Below, piece by piece: positions 22,300 through 35,097 of a stretch of DNA of 64,000 nt; positions within the stretch are counted from its first letter, which is position 1, and every line of letters starts with the position of its first letter. Where the stretch lies: contig NC_081406.1 in the NCBI RefSeq assembly GCF_030272615.1, positions 240,920,422 to 240,984,421 on the forward strand, in the 5' to 3' direction. The DNA comes from Cryptomeria japonica (Eukaryota; Streptophyta; Pinopsida; Cupressales; Cupressaceae). Made by a program: the position numbers and the translations under genes. The notes beneath the pieces are model-generated. The model was not told the DNA's origin and made no database searches. It worked only from the letters and a program-made list of their open reading frames with translations.

Positions 22300-23974
22300 A
22301 GATACTCTCCTGATCCACTAGGCAGTCCCAGCTGCCACCTAAAGTGTCTCAACACTCACTCGGGCACCTATCTCTCCACATGGTATGCAGTCCTCCCAAT
22401 GAGGAATCGAGTCATAAAAACGTACGGCAGTGCCTCTACGTCATCATCCCATGGCTCACACTCCAAGTATGGCCACCATATAACTGCATCCAGATCATCT
22501 AATGCCCGTTGCCACCACTCTAACTTCCTCAAGTGGGGCTGACTCATCATGCCGCTATACATGAACATGTACGGCTGATCCACTGCGTGGAATCTTAGAC
22601 TCACTGGTCGAGTCACTGGTAGATGCTACCAGGCCCAAATATGCAGCAACGTCATGCCCACTACTAAGGAACCCCTCCCCCGGTAAACCACCTCATGGAG
22701 CTCTTGGTACATGTGCGCCAGCACGCACGACCCCCATGCAAATCAGGTCCCCTCAGTCATCATCATCTTGATAACCTGTCCCCATCCGATGGCCAAACCA
22801 TGTGATCGCCTGTCTGGACAAAGAAGTCCTCCCACAATACTTGACAAAACTGTTGGTAAAGGCTCATATAATGTCGCTATATCCTCCCAAGCAACAGAGC
22901 CATCATCAATAAACACATCCTCATAAAAAAACCTCTGCACTGCAAGAGTCCCCTAGGATCTATCATATGTGACCAGCTCCCCCCAAATCGGAATCCGTAG
23001 GATGCGCCACACATCCTCTAAGGTCACTGTCATCTCCCCCTGTGCCAAATGGAAGGTGCACGTCTCACTGTGCCACTGCTCTGCTAGTGCTGTGATCAAT
23101 TCGTGACTCATACGAATCACGGACATGTGCATCACCTCATATAGATCAGTCGTGACAATGCAGTCTATCTCCGCTTGTGTCAATCGATCCCGCAACCCCT
23201 ATGTCGCAGGATGTCACTCACGTAACTGCAACATGCGCAACTCCTCCTACACATGGACATTCATCAATCACCATCAGTTGTTTTGTTTTCAAACTTTGTT
23301 AAGTTTAAACCTAGACTATTAACAGATACTTTGATCAAGTATCTTCGGGTCTCAACAGGTAAGCAATCATGGCCACCTAGACTTCAACAGACATTTATCC
23401 TAACAAATGCCCTAAGTCTCATCAGGCTGCTATGGTTCAAAACAACTCCCACTTCACCTCGCCATCCATCGATCATTGGCATCAAGAGATTTTCTTCATC
23501 CAAACTGGGGCATCTCTTTATTCTAAGATAAAAGCACTATTATACCAACAAAAGTGCTAGTTTCCCAACAATAGCACTACAACCCTAACAAAGGCGCTCA
23601 ATTAGCTATTCCATAGTGCTCAAACAACTACATAGTAGCGCTAATAAAGTTCCATAGCGCTCAAACATGCCCTGAATAGCGCTTATTAATCAAAAGCGCT
23701 CAAACTTGCCTACAATAGTGCTATAACAAAACAAACGCACTCAAAGAATGGGGCAATAGCACCATTGCGGCGCAGTAGCGCTAGTTCATGGAGCAAAAGC
23801 GCCAAAACTGTAGTTCCAGCGCTCTTGCTCCGACTTGACTTGGACTTGACTAAAAACCTATCAAAAATGCATAAAAAATAAAATTTTGAATTTGCGTACC
23901 GCTGTTCCATAGTCGTCTGGGCGCTGGAACCGTCGAACTTGCTCAAATCTATGCTCGGTGATCGGTATCGGCAT
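22300..23974 (-). pseudogene. Antisense PMD gene of outer element (broken)
   Basis: Exon 1 is 23974-23900 (ATG, 25 codons, GTACGC donor). Exon 2 starts at 23246 after a GTAG acceptor, phase 0, as in the inner element. Exon 2 carries the PMD signature at about 22975-23090 (TCTFHLAQGEMTVTLEDVWR then ILRIPIWG). A second open piece at 22368-22616 encodes a later part of the domain. Stops include TGA at 23216-23214 and TAG at 23201-23199 near the exon start and others downstream. Exon 1 sequences of the two elements differ completely while the splice architecture is the same. Confidence 0.7.
23526..23830 (+). repeat. AGCGCT repeat array in outer PMD intron
   Basis: About 15 hexamers AGCGCT or its one-transition variants AGTGCT, AGCACT and GGCGCT occur every 15-30 bp, often followed by CAAA. 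The array lies wholly within the intron of the antisense PMD gene (23247-23899), the same location as the GGCGCC array in the inner element. The variants are those expected from CpG deamination of AGCGCT. Confidence 0.8.
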
Positions 23975-24375
23975 CCTGACTACTGCTCGCTCCTCCAAAA
24001 TGTCCCTATTAGAGCTCTGATTTCCAACTAGTCGCGGTCACAAATGATCCTGTTTTCATCCCTTTCACCCCATTTATACCCTTCGCCGTCACCATAACTT
24101 CTTTTCACTCACCGCCGTGGTCCCTGTGAACTTCCCGAGCCCCCCATTTCTCCATTTTACCCCTGATTTCTTCTATTTTTCACCCGTAAGGCTAACTCCT
24201 TCTCTTCTACCACCCTGCCAATTTTCATTCTTTTTCGAGAGATCGCCCAATTTTTCAAAAATTTTCAGCCCATCTTTCGAGGGGGCATACCACCCATTAA
24301 ATTTACATTTTATGGGGCATTTTCTTCACACCAGTTTTTCTTTCTTTGAAACGACGCTATAAACCGCACCGTCTC

Positions 24376-24388
24376 AAAGAGGGGCAAA
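24376..24388 (+). promoter_or_regulatory. Polypurine tract of outer element
   Basis: AAAGAGGGGCAAA lies directly before TGTAATCACA, the likely start of the 3' LTR. Confidence 0.7.
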
Positions 24389-25775
24389 TGTAATCACACA
24401 AATCTGTCCAGCTTAATTAAATAAATATTCGCTATTTATTTGATTAAAAATCCACTAGCCATCAGTTAATTAAATTAATATTTAATTAATTCATCTCCAA
24501 ACATTCTTCTATTAATTAAATAAATTATTCAATTTATTTTAATTAATTCATTAAATCAAATTCCAATCAATTAAATAAATAAAATCTATTTATTTAATTA
24601 AATCCCCCTATTCCTCTTTTAAATAAATTAAATAAAAATATTTATTTAAATCATTATCCTCCCCCCCACTTGCATTTTCCTACAAATGCAACTTGCACAC
24701 ATTTATTGAAATAAATTAATTTATTTTTAATAAAATCTTATTTTCTCTCACCCACCAAATCCACTTGCAAAATCTAATCTCCTTCTAGATTCTTCTAATC
24801 CCTTCCTAATTAGCCTAATCCATCCCCTAATTATTGTCACATTCCTAAGCAAAATGGAATCACTTCTCAAAGACTCCAAAGTCTTTGAAAAGCATTTAAT
24901 GCTTTGTGTGTTCAACAAATTAACCCCCAAAGTCTTCCAAGACCACTAATGGCTCTTACATGACCATTTATGATTCTTACATAACCATTTATGGTTACTT
25001 CAAACTTGTCCCCCCAAACATTTATTGTTTTGACCATATTCATCCATTTCACATTTGCACAAGAGTTTATCCATTGGATAAAAGTTTTATTCTTTGAATA
25101 AAGAGTTTATTCATTCAACCAACCTTGACTTTAACTCCCAAAGTCATATCAGACATTTAATGCTTATTCTCCCCCCTCTCAACCAATCTCACATTGACAT
25201 TTGTCATCTTGGGATTGGGTTGAAAGCCCTCACATGGATTTGAAATCATTCAATTCTAACCCTTGTTGAGATTACTCAATCTCAACCATCCTTTGCTCTA
25301 TTTTTCCTATAAATAGAGCCCATTTCTTCATAATCCAGATCCTGAAAACTTGTATGCATTTGAGCTATAGGCATTTTAAGAGAGCATTTTAGCATAATTA
25401 ACTAATATCTTGTCATTTTGGATAAAATCAATCATTTTAGTATCAATAGCTTAATATTAGCTTCTTTATTATCATTTAGAGCAATATTTCAATCTCAATC
25501 CTCCATAAGCATCCATAGTGCAAAAAGCTACAGAGAGCTACACTATTTTGGAACTTGGAGAGGAGAGGAACAAGGGAGAAGGAGCTAAGAGCATGCTAAG
25601 AGGCATTTGAAGATGCCTCATTATCTTTATTTCATTAGTTAGATATATTAGCATGATTTTAGTGTCTCTCTTGATATGTCTGTTTAGATTAGTCTTTGAT
25701 TAAATAACACTAACGATTTCTTGTGTGTTTTGTGTTGTTTCTCTTAGACTAACCTTGTCCACTTTGTAGGGCATC
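24389..25775 (+). repeat. 3' LTR of outer element
   Basis: It starts TGTAATCACACAAATC after the polypurine tract. The first 300 bp are rich in AATTAAATAAAT. The end near GGGCATCA at 25775 is inferred because homology to the DNA transposon copy B (48638 onward) begins just after it. The 5' LTR is outside the window, so neither the end nor the target duplication can be confirmed. Confidence 0.75.
25309..25318 (+). promoter_or_regulatory. TATA box of outer LTR
   Basis: CTATAAATAG, followed by AGCCC and a pyrimidine-rich stretch, lies about 920 bp into the LTR. This is a strong plant TATA consensus and the likely start of the U3/R boundary. Confidence 0.7.
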
Positions 25776-26127
25776 AATTTTATTTCATGTTTAAAATAGT
25801 TTTTAGTTTTTAAATATTGCAAAAAACATGAATAATAAAAACCCCAGGAAAAAAACAAAAAACATGAATAGTATTTAAACCATAGGAAAAAAATAGAAAA
25901 CAAAAATGTAAACGAACAATAAACATTAGACACAAAAAATAGAAAATAAACCCTGAACAAAAAAATGAACACTAAACCCTAAATAGAAAAAAATGAACGA
26001 TAAACCATAGAAAATAAATGAACAACAAACCCTAAAAAATTAACAAACAATAAACCCTAGATGAAAATCAACAATAAACCCCCTTCTCTCTCGCACACAC
26101 ACATACACATTACCATCTTTTTCATTA

Positions 26128-26179
<52 letters not shown>

Positions 26180-28449
26180 TTCTCATTATCCACTCTCTTT
26201 CTCCCACACACACATTATCCCCCCTCTCTCTCTCTCACACACACACAGATTACCCCCCTCTCTTTCTTTCACATGTTACGCTCTCTTTATCATTACCTAC
26301 TCTCTATCTCTCAAATTATCTATTCTCTCTCTAACTCGTTGTATCTCGAATTACCTACTCTCTCTTTCTCTCTCTATTTTAATCATGCATAAAAGCCTAA
26401 ATGTTTAAATTTATATTTCTAAATGTTGTATTTAATTATAAGATGCTTTTGTAAAAGTTAGATGTTTAATTTATGTTTAAATTGAACTTTAAAATGATAA
26501 TGAATATGAATGTGTTTTTTTGTGTGTGTGAATAATAGGGTTCTTAAATTTGATAATACTCTAACTATCACTATTAATCCTCACTACTTCCTAACTTAGC
26601 CCAATCATGAAAGAGGATATCAATATCCTCAAAATAATATTTAACATATGTAATTCTAAACTCCTCAAACAAGGATAATATATTCAAAAGATATGAATCC
26701 CAAGTGGTCATGTTTAGAAGGTGATTAATGCCATGTAGACTAAATCAATTGGGTTTATGGAATTGGTGATAATAATCTAAAATGTTAAAAAAACATTTAA
26801 GATGGATCTTAGGTCTTGATAGGATGAGTACTTGAAGAATGAGACAAGCCTCTAAATTGTCAAAACATGAAACACCTATGATAAAATAAATTTCCTCTTA
26901 AGAATCACCATCGAAGGGTATGTGATCTTCATCTACAAAGGGAATGAAACAATCTACAATAGGATGCTCTAGGAATGGAGAGATATGAGGGTCTCCATGG
27001 ATCTCCTAAAGTCTATTCCAAAGTGTGTGGGGGAAATCAATATCCAATGCAATACACATAGAATCATGATCTTGATACTAGATCAAATCACTCCTACATG
27101 GTCAATGATGTTACACCAAGATTATATAATTTCTAGTGTTTCTAGTTTAGGTATGACTCCATACATAAAAAGAAAATGATTACACCACCTAAAACTTATC
27201 AAGATACCATTTTACAAAAGAATCATAGTTAGACCTTTCTAATTTTACCACAAATGGATGAATAGAGAAACCTATGATACCTCCTCAAATAAAAACTTAA
27301 AAGATCAATAAAATCAATACATATATAAAACATATCAAACAAATTCATCTCATGTATGACGGTTATTTTCAAGTGTCAAGATGTCCAAGTAAATGACTAG
27401 AATGTGAAATCACAAAAAATAAAATATAAAATACGAGGGAATATTCTAGAAAATAATTGTGTGATCTATGAAGATTTATGAACCACCTTTTCAATGCCAC
27501 ATGAAGCATGAAAAAATATGCCCTCTATCAAAAGTTACGAGGCTTTAAATTTACACAGCTTCATTTAAGTTAAGAGGACAATAAATCACACTAGTGGTAG
27601 ATTTAATAAAAATAAGAATCAAATATAGATCAGTATTGGAATCACATTTTGTGGGTTGCGATTTTGAACAAGAAAATACCCATATAAAATTGAATATAAA
27701 AAAAATACAGTTTTTTTTTGTTTTAACTCCTCCAAGAGTAGAGAACCTACTATTTATTCAAGCTTCAACTTAGTGTAGTACTACTAGTTGCAATCACTAA
27801 ATAATCCAATGATTCTAGAAAAGAACACAACAAAGTAGTACATGTATTGGCAAGTTCATAGATATAACTTATGACTTTAATAAATTTAGTTAATTTAACC
27901 AAAAGAGAGTAGTTGAATCGAATACTATCAAGTTGAAAATATAAAGTGGTAGCCTAATTGACGATAATGGTTAAATATTGCAAGGGTACTAAAATGTAAT
28001 TCCATGGAAGTTACCTTCATTATCTTAATCAATGGAGTCATTTATTTGTTATCTATTCTCTCTCTCTCATGATTATTTTTGTGATTTTGATGGAACTTAT
28101 ACTAATTCATCTTTAGATGTTAAAAAGTATTGTTTGAGTTGCATGGGCATTATGATGTTTTATTTTGTAGAATATTTCTTATACTTTGATATAAGTGGAT
28201 AATATTTATTAAATGATGCATATTATTACCCACCTATTAATAATATTATAGATCTATGCGAGTTTCCTTTTATTATATTTAAGTTGCTAAATTGTATTTA
28301 ATTATAAGTTTTTTTGGAAGGTGAAATGTAAATTAAATAGTTTGTAATTGTAAATTTTCATGTTTGTAATTGTAACTATAAATTTTCATGTTAGTAATTG
28401 TAATTGTAAATTTTCATGTTTGTATATATATGCAGATTATTTTCACATA
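25776..28449. other. Copy A non-coding 5' part
   Basis: Starts with degenerate 25-30 bp repeats of the type AACAATAAACCCTAGA (25900-26080), followed by a CT microsatellite and pyrimidine-rich sequence to 26380. From 26886 it is closely similar to copy B from 50365, which lacks the stretch at about 27420-27750. No conserved open frame; presumably upstream exon(s) and promoter of the plus-strand gene. Confidence 0.55.
26130..26177 (+). repeat. (CT)n microsatellite
   Basis: An uninterrupted CT run of 48 bp within a longer pyrimidine-rich region. Confidence 0.98.
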
Positions 28450-30567
28450 ATGGATGAGTTTGAGATAGATAAGCTATTAGGTCTAGCACCACCTCCACCT
28501 CCACCCCCTCCACCTCCACCTCCACCTCCACCTCCACCTCCACCCGATCAGTTGAGACAAACAATTAGGACAAATATTGATTCTTTGATTAGAGATATTC
28601 ATACTATTAGGCGTGAGCCTCATCCACCTCCGTAGTTGTTATGCCTTGCAGATAGTATGCAAGGCATTGTATAGTCTATGCAGGCATTAGATAGTGAGCT
28701 AGATAGCTATCGTATTTGGCATGAGGGATTGCGTGCATTTTACGCTAATGGCCTCACATACAAACAAGTTAATGAATTAAAAATAACAAAAATGGATTTG
28801 AAAAAATATTTTATGAACCCTAAGGCAGGTGAAGAGATAGATCCAAAGAAGCCACGGATCTCTATTCGATGGTGTAGGCACCCGGACATTGCTAGACACT
28901 TTTTGGAGTGGCACTCCAATCATGAGGTCCCGATGTATTTTTTGAAGAAATTATGGGCCGAATTTGAATTGGGCAAAAAACCCAATTACTTTGATATTAG
29001 ATCATTTCAAGGGGTTGGGAGAGGCATGCCCCAGGATAGACAAGGAGAAAAATTGAGCGACAGGGTTAGAAACTATGTGCATGATGATCCATTAGTTCCT
29101 CTTCCATCACCAGTTCTTCCAACACCTGTCCATCATCGAGCAGTAGATTCTGCTCTAGGTTCATTGAGTGCCCTGTCGAGCAATTTGGTACAGCAGTTGC
29201 GCGAGGTGAGGGTTGTCCCCAGCTTAGCACATGTTTGTACGAGTTGTGATGTATGTATGGGTCCACCAAGTGAGGCTTCCCCTAGAGGAGATGGTGATTT
29301 TGATGATGTTGATGCTGCCCATGGTGGTTATGATAATGTCAAGGAGGTTGCACATGTTGATGCTGTCTCTTCATATGTTGATCTCCTGTGGGCAGACGAC
29401 GATCAGCCTATAGAGGTACAAATTTATTTATATAATTTATAGTGCAATATTAAATTCCTTATATATACACATATGAACCATAACATGAGTCAATTTTTTC
29501 TGAATAGAGGATGGATCATACCACGCCATTGAGGAACTGACATCATGTTACCTCAATACCTAGATATGTTGGTGCCCCATTTATGGTATGCAATTTCACC
29601 TAGATACATTGTATTGATATGTACATTTAAAATAAACAATAATTTTTTTAATGTAATGATGTGTATGATATGTTTTTTCAATTTTGTAGGGTGCTTCATG
29701 TAGCACTGAGGTGGGTAGTTCTTCATGTGACCTGTGGACCACTGAGGCTCAGCCTCATATACCACTAGTATGTTTTTCATCCATTAATTTGAAGTGTTTA
29801 TGTGCCTACTAATTTATTTAAAACTTTGATTCATGTTCGTTATTTTTGCAATTGTAGGCTTCTGGATTGTTTGATGGTGCATCACATGTATGCCTTCGAC
29901 CATCAGTTACTTTGCCTGCATCACATGTATGCTTTTATGTGATAATCTTATAGTCTATATATATACTTTATAATTTATGTATATATACAAGTTTGATTCA
30001 TGCTTTATATATGTTGTTCAGGTCGATACCACTGCTAGTATTGGTATGACTATGGGATTGAGCCAGATGCAACCATCCACATTATCATTTGAGGTGATGA
30101 TTAGAAAAATAATTTCTAATTTGTTTATACTGTGTACCTGGCTTTTATAGGGATTATCAAAATTGGTGTATAATGTTTTTTTTTGCAGGACTTGACAACG
30201 ACAAATTTTCTTGTTCATGATAGTGGACCTCCACATACCAGTGAGGGCATTGTAGAGCACAGTCGTATGGTAATTTATTTTAAATTTTTATTATTTAATT
30301 ACTTTATAAGTGAATTATGTAAGTAACTTCTTTTCATGTTAAATCTTCTTCTCATGTAAAATATTTTAATAATGTACACCTGAGGGTGCAGACACTGATA
30401 CTGCATAGGAGAGTGGAGTTACTAATACTGCATAGGAGAGTGGAGACACTGATACTACATAGACACAAGATGGTGCATCTCAGGACCACGTGTAGCAGAA
30501 TGATTCATCTCAATCACCTTCACGTGGAGTGAAGAGGACTACAGATGAGATGCGGGTGAGTTCTTAG
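28450..30567 (+). pseudogene. Copy A plus-strand gene: unknown proline-rich protein, seven exons
   Basis: Exons by splice sites: 28450-29415, 29508-29585, 29690-29767, 29858-29887, 30022-30093, 30189-30269, 30382-30567. All are multiples of three and phase 0; the first follows an intron acceptor (TGCAG at about 28435), so an upstream exon may exist. The protein starts MDEFEIDKLLG, then about 19 Pro, then a conserved block with YKQVNELKITKMDLKKYF, WCRHPDI, HEVPMYFLKKLW, FDIRSFQGVGRGMPQDR and LSDRVRN, and an acidic end to exon 1. The last exon has three repeats of about 10 codons. Stops at 28633, 28672, in exon 2 and in the last exon mostly correspond to CAG or CGA in copy B. I do not recognise the family. 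Confidence 0.7.
28489..28544 (+). repeat. CCACCT coding microsatellite (poly-proline)
   Basis: In-frame CCACCT repeats encode about 19 consecutive prolines. Copy B has only about 8 at the same place (51405-51428). Confidence 0.95.
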
Positions 30568-31047
30568 ATTGTATATTTTAGATCATGTCATGTTAATGTA
30601 TTATGGACTTTTTATGATGACACTTGTTATGTTTTCCTGGGACTTGTTATTATGTGATTATATATAGGACTCATTGTTATGTGATTATATATAAGACTTT
30701 TTATTATGTCATTTCCTTGCTATTATGATATCAAGTCGTGTTATGTGATTTGACACACTCTAGTGATTATATATGTGATACATTGTTTTGTTATTATGTT
30801 ATTTGGACTTGTTTTAATGTCATTTCCTTATTATTATTTTTTCAAGACTTGTTATTATGTCAGCAGGAATTGTTATGTGATTGTATAGAGGAATTTTTAT
30901 TTATGACTTTATATTTTAACATTGTGATTGATCATCTTATAATGCAACACTTTATAATTCAATAAAATAATTATCCCAATTTACAATAACATCCTATTCT
31001 TAAAACTTACAACAAGCAACACAAACTTACATGCATATAAATTTTAT

Positions 31048-34000
31048 TCAACCTAATGTACCATCTGCATCCTCTCTCTTCTACAATGCGTCTATGATTG
31101 CCTCATGCTCTTCTACTGAAAATGTCCACAATACCTTATTAGTAGGTCTACCTTTGTATCTTTCTAATTTGATGTTTGTTGCCACCACCAAATGAGAATA
31201 GTGTATAATCTTCTTTTCTGATTAGTAGTCTTCATAAGCTAGTAAACCATTCCTTCTTGTTAAGTATTTGCGTAGCCATGTACCAACTACCACAATAGAC
31301 CCAACTGGATACTGAAAACCATCATCATCTACTTGATCACATATCAACTTTTTCTTAGGTTCTACACATCTAGCTAGCCAATACTCAACCTGCTCATCAT
31401 TATCTTTAGGTGAAACAACAGCATACACATGTCCTAGAAAACAAATCTAAGTACATGTAGAAATAAAACTTGTTAGAATTTATAATTCAAATATGTAATC
31501 ATAAATTATATGACAATACATAAAAATATATAATTTAAAGTTATAAACAATAAATTGAGTTAAATTACCAGGTTGTATGAGGTCTGAAACACGACCATAA
31601 TCTTCTGATGCAAATGCATGATCAGGGTCTTCATTTCTTCTAACATCTTCATATTGTGTCTGAGTAGGTGTTAAGGATGTGTGTTACCATTCTTCGACCC
31701 ATTCTGTATTCTCGCATTCTTCCCATTCACCTGCAACACAAAATTGACAAAAACATGCAAGCTCTCTAGTCCATATAGTCCAAGTGTTAGAATTAGAACT
31801 CTTAAATGAATGTCATCTAGCTGACCCATTGATTGTATCACAATCATATCTTAGAAGGATATTCTCCTCTTTAACTAGCCAAAAGAAACATCTAATTGTA
31901 GAGTTCTAACTTGATCCTGTGGATAAATTTGCACTACACCAATCCATAATTGCACTTGCATTTTTAAATTTAGCCTTTTCCTCAAATTTGAGTTGCTCTC
32001 TGCAAAGGGCTCTCTTAACACATGCACCGACACCGTCATGTTCTCCTTTCCTGTGTCCAGCCTCAAAAAAACTCCACATGTGTTCAATATTAGTTTTCTT
32101 ATGAATCCTACTCAACCCATAAAACATTCTAGCATTCTTGAATTGCCCTGTGCAATTATCAGACCATATTAGATGTTGTGTCATCTGGATTTCTCTCCCT
32201 CAAATTTTGAAAAAAGGTCTTGAAGCAAAACTGGACAAACTCAAATGAGTGTAATTTATTATCACTCATATAGAAATGGCACTCTCTTAAAATATTGTGA
32301 TACTCTTATGTACTATCTGGTGCATGCCTATAGACAATATGGACAAAAATCGATACTTGCACTAAATTGTAGTATTGTGATTGAACCTCATCTTGTGGTG
32401 CAAGCGTGTAGTTCTCTGCAAAGTCAACAACCAAAAGTATACTACCAACAAGAAATGTATCCTTACATATTCGAAACTGACCATCAAGCCATCTAGCATT
32501 TTGAGTGTGTTTAACATATTTAGGTACGATATTACTCTTGAATTCATTCATAAATGTATGAACACTAACTTTTTCAGTGATTAGATCGCATCATTTTCCA
32601 ACCTTTCCATCCTTCAGTGGATACTCAACAGTTTTATATCTTTTAACATCAACTAATTGTCGTCCAAAATCATTTGAAATATTTTCATGCAAACATTCAT
32701 CCAACAATGCAAGATTGCCACATATATCACATACACCAGAAACACATGCATTGAAAAGAGAATTTTGTTCATTTAATGGGTTGCAAAACAAACTTGAAAT
32801 AAACTCCTTTATAGTTTCAGGTGGTATATTTATACCACATTCTTGGAACATTCCATTACTATGCATGGTAACACGTATATATCGAAATACATCATAATGG
32901 TAGTGAAATTGAACATGAGTTTTGCAACAACATGTGACTCTTTCCTTGTTAATTTGAACATACCAAGCTTTACACTTTTCAAAAGACCTTTGACAAATGC
33001 TAATAGTCAACACCTTATCATCCAAAAAAAATCAATACAATTCAGTTTGAGTCATGTCCAATAGGTGTTTTGGATTTGGATCACGAATTTTTGACCCAAC
33101 TCTTAATTTAACAACATCTCTAACATTAGGTGATACTCTTGTATTATCATGCCAAAAATTTTCAATCAAATTTTTGACTTCACCAGTAAGTTTCTTATCA
33201 AACCTTGGTAGTCTACCACTAAAAGTCCACAATTTGTTTGTCGGATCACTTTCAAAATTAACTCTTCTTTTTACAGCGCTTGACAAAGTTCTATGATGAA
33301 TATTAAGATATCCACTTATGTGACTCATTATTCTTTTATTAGAAGTTGTTTGGCTTACTAACTTTATTGTTATTGTCCATCGTGCTGCATTTTTTATCTT
33401 TAGAACGACGTTTCTTTCCAATTGTATCAAAGGTGCTAGCAACAGTCAACACAACTTGTTTTAAAGACTCGTCCTTCTTCTTGGGTTTGACATAAAAGCC
33501 TAACTTCTTCATCACTTTTTTCATTTTAGTCATTTTAATTAGTTATACCATTAATTGACATTGAAACCCAAATTTCTTATTATAAAAAAAATGTCTAAAT
33601 AATCTATTTTCATGTGTCCTAATCTATCTCCATGAAACCAAGCCAGGAAGGTTTTCTAGTACATCACTTTTAATTTCAAAATTTTCATTCATTTGATTAT
33701 CATTCAAACATGTTTCATTTTCAATTGGTGTTTCCATGTCTACATACACATTATTGGTTTTAGTTGCAAGTGGATTTTCAATTTCATTTGGAGTTTCAAA
33801 TTCGGTTTCAATTTCAGTTTCAAGTTGAGATCTAGTTTCATTTGGGGTTTCAATTTGGATTTCAATTTCAGTTTCAACCTGAGTTCTAATTTCATTTGGG
33901 GTTTGATTTTCAATTAGAATTTCATTTAATAAGTAACCCGCTTCTATTAAATCACCAATTTCTTCATGAGAATAAACATAGGGCTGTGAAGACATACATG

Positions 34001-34238
34001 TATCTAATAATGGATTAGAAGATGCACCTGAATTAAATGGTTCTATTGTGTTTCCTTTGTCAGCATTTATGGTCTCATTGATGTTCTCCTCTTCTAAAAC
34101 AATTGTGGAACTTGAAGCTCCTTGTCTCATTCTTGATCTTCTCTCTCGTTGATGCATTGCCTCCTTCTCCCTATTTGTTGCAATTTCCTCAATTGTCAGA
34201 ACCTTCCTTTGCCTCTTCCTGCGTTGATTTGATCCCAT
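31048..34238 (-). pseudogene. Copy A putative transposase (RNase-H-like fold, unassigned superfamily)
   Basis: Read with copy B, the gene starts at ATG 34238 with a basic N-terminus (KRQRKVLTIEEIA, then RERRSRMRQ) and a long Gln/Asn/Glu linker. A second exon near 33533 starts MTKMKKVMKKLGFYV. The core has a DNA-binding-like region (SGYLNIHHRTLSSAVKRRV), Cys/His clusters (RVTCCCKTH, CDICGN) and three acidic blocks: VVDFAENYT (about 32430), WSDNCTGQFKNARMF (about 32150) and FFEAGH then GEHDG (about 32060). A last exon (31436-31048) follows an intron at about 31569-31437. Copy A has an extra A in the run near 33393 and a TAA replacing CAA at about 31219. The D, D, E spacing suggests a transposase; I cannot name the superfamily. 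Confidence 0.65.
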
Positions 34239-35097
34239 GGCTACACCAATATTTTGAATTTGAATCGATCTCCTTACCAAATCGACAATAAGACAAACAA
34301 AGAGAATAATTAATCAAATCATTCTCTTTGCAGATCGTACCTATTAGGCAATGATTGAAAAATCATTCAATCATTGGGATTTGTGCTTGTGGGCCAGATT
34401 CTAGTTCAACGGATCTTTTCATAAATGGGCGCTCGTTATTGAATGAAACGAGTGCCCGTTTTTTAAAACGGGCGTCCGTTTCGCTTTCAACGGTACAAAG
34501 GGAAACCTATGCTTGGACCTCCAAAAAAATGATAAAACAACATCGAATTTCTCCCTTGGCCTAATTTTTTGAGGGCCTTTCTGATTGAAATTTTTGACAA
34601 AACGAAAACCTATTAGAGTTTTCAGCGTCCTGATTTCATAAATGTTAAATTTCATAGTGATAAGTTTACTTTTACTATTTTTGTATTATTTATTAACCAA
34701 AATTGGAACCTAAACCTAAAATACCAATGTTCACTAAAACTTTAATAACTTTTTTGTTTTTAGGATTTTAGAAAAATAAATTATATGACATCAATCTACA
34801 TACAATTCATTTGAATATTAAAAAAAAAATTGAAAAATATGAAATTTTCATCAAATTATGGTGGTCGTACACCCGATGTTTTGAAAATATACTTTATTGT
34901 TAGTTAAAAATTAATAAAAAAATAAGCAAAAATATTCTCATCAATATTTGGTGTCTTAAGTATCATTTCCCAGAAGGATTTGCAAAAATTCATTTATTCG
35001 CATCAAAAAAAGGTGGTCGTACACATGTGTGGTATGGTCCTAAAACAGGCATTTTGAAAAACTAGTTTTTAAACATGCTTACTAAAAAGGGATTTCT
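34239..35097. other. Copy A right subterminal region
   Basis: Likely holds the transposase promoter. Palindrome-prone motifs related to ACGGGYGCCCG occur at 34427-34485. GGTGGTCGTACAC occurs twice, at about 34859 and 35011, and both repeats are kept in copy B (about 58569 and 58738). Confidence 0.6.

Larger units (their letters stand above)
1..25775 (+). mobile_element. Outer Ty3/gypsy retrotransposon, Tat/Ogre type (5' LTR outside window)
   Basis: The order seen is gag zinc knuckle, protease, G-patch, [inner element 2637-15371], reverse transcriptase, RNase H, second RNase H, integrase, long AT-rich spacer, antisense PMD gene, polypurine tract and 3' LTR. The second RNase H, the G-patch after protease and an antisense extra gene after integrase are known for the Tat/Ogre lineage. 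The right end at about 25775 is inferred: immediately after it the sequence becomes homologous to 48638 onward, which is copy B of the DNA transposon. The element therefore inserted into copy A. The left end lies before base 1. The coding frame has several stops, so the copy is dead. Confidence 0.85.
25776..35097. mobile_element. DNA transposon copy A (right part, host of the nest)
   Basis: The segment is collinear with 48638-58822 (copy B), apart from local indels. It holds the plus-strand unknown gene (28450-30567) and the convergent minus-strand transposase gene (34238-31048). Homology to copy B stops abruptly at AAGGGATTTCT (35097); copy B continues for another 200 bp, so copy A is probably truncated on the right. 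Its left end lies before base 1, beyond the outer retrotransposon. Confidence 0.75.

Noticed and set aside
23526-23830. CRISPR-like spacing of short repeats
   Set aside because: Repeats are only 6-10 bp with irregular spacing in plant intron sequence; no cas genes and not a prokaryotic context.
26061-26408. Open frame with long Ser-Leu runs
   Set aside because: It is a translation of the CT microsatellite and pyrimidine-rich flank; no conservation in copy B.
32577-33064. Plus-strand open frames over the transposase regions (also 56405-56986)
   Set aside because: They mirror the minus-strand gene, which has coherent motifs and matching introns in both copies.
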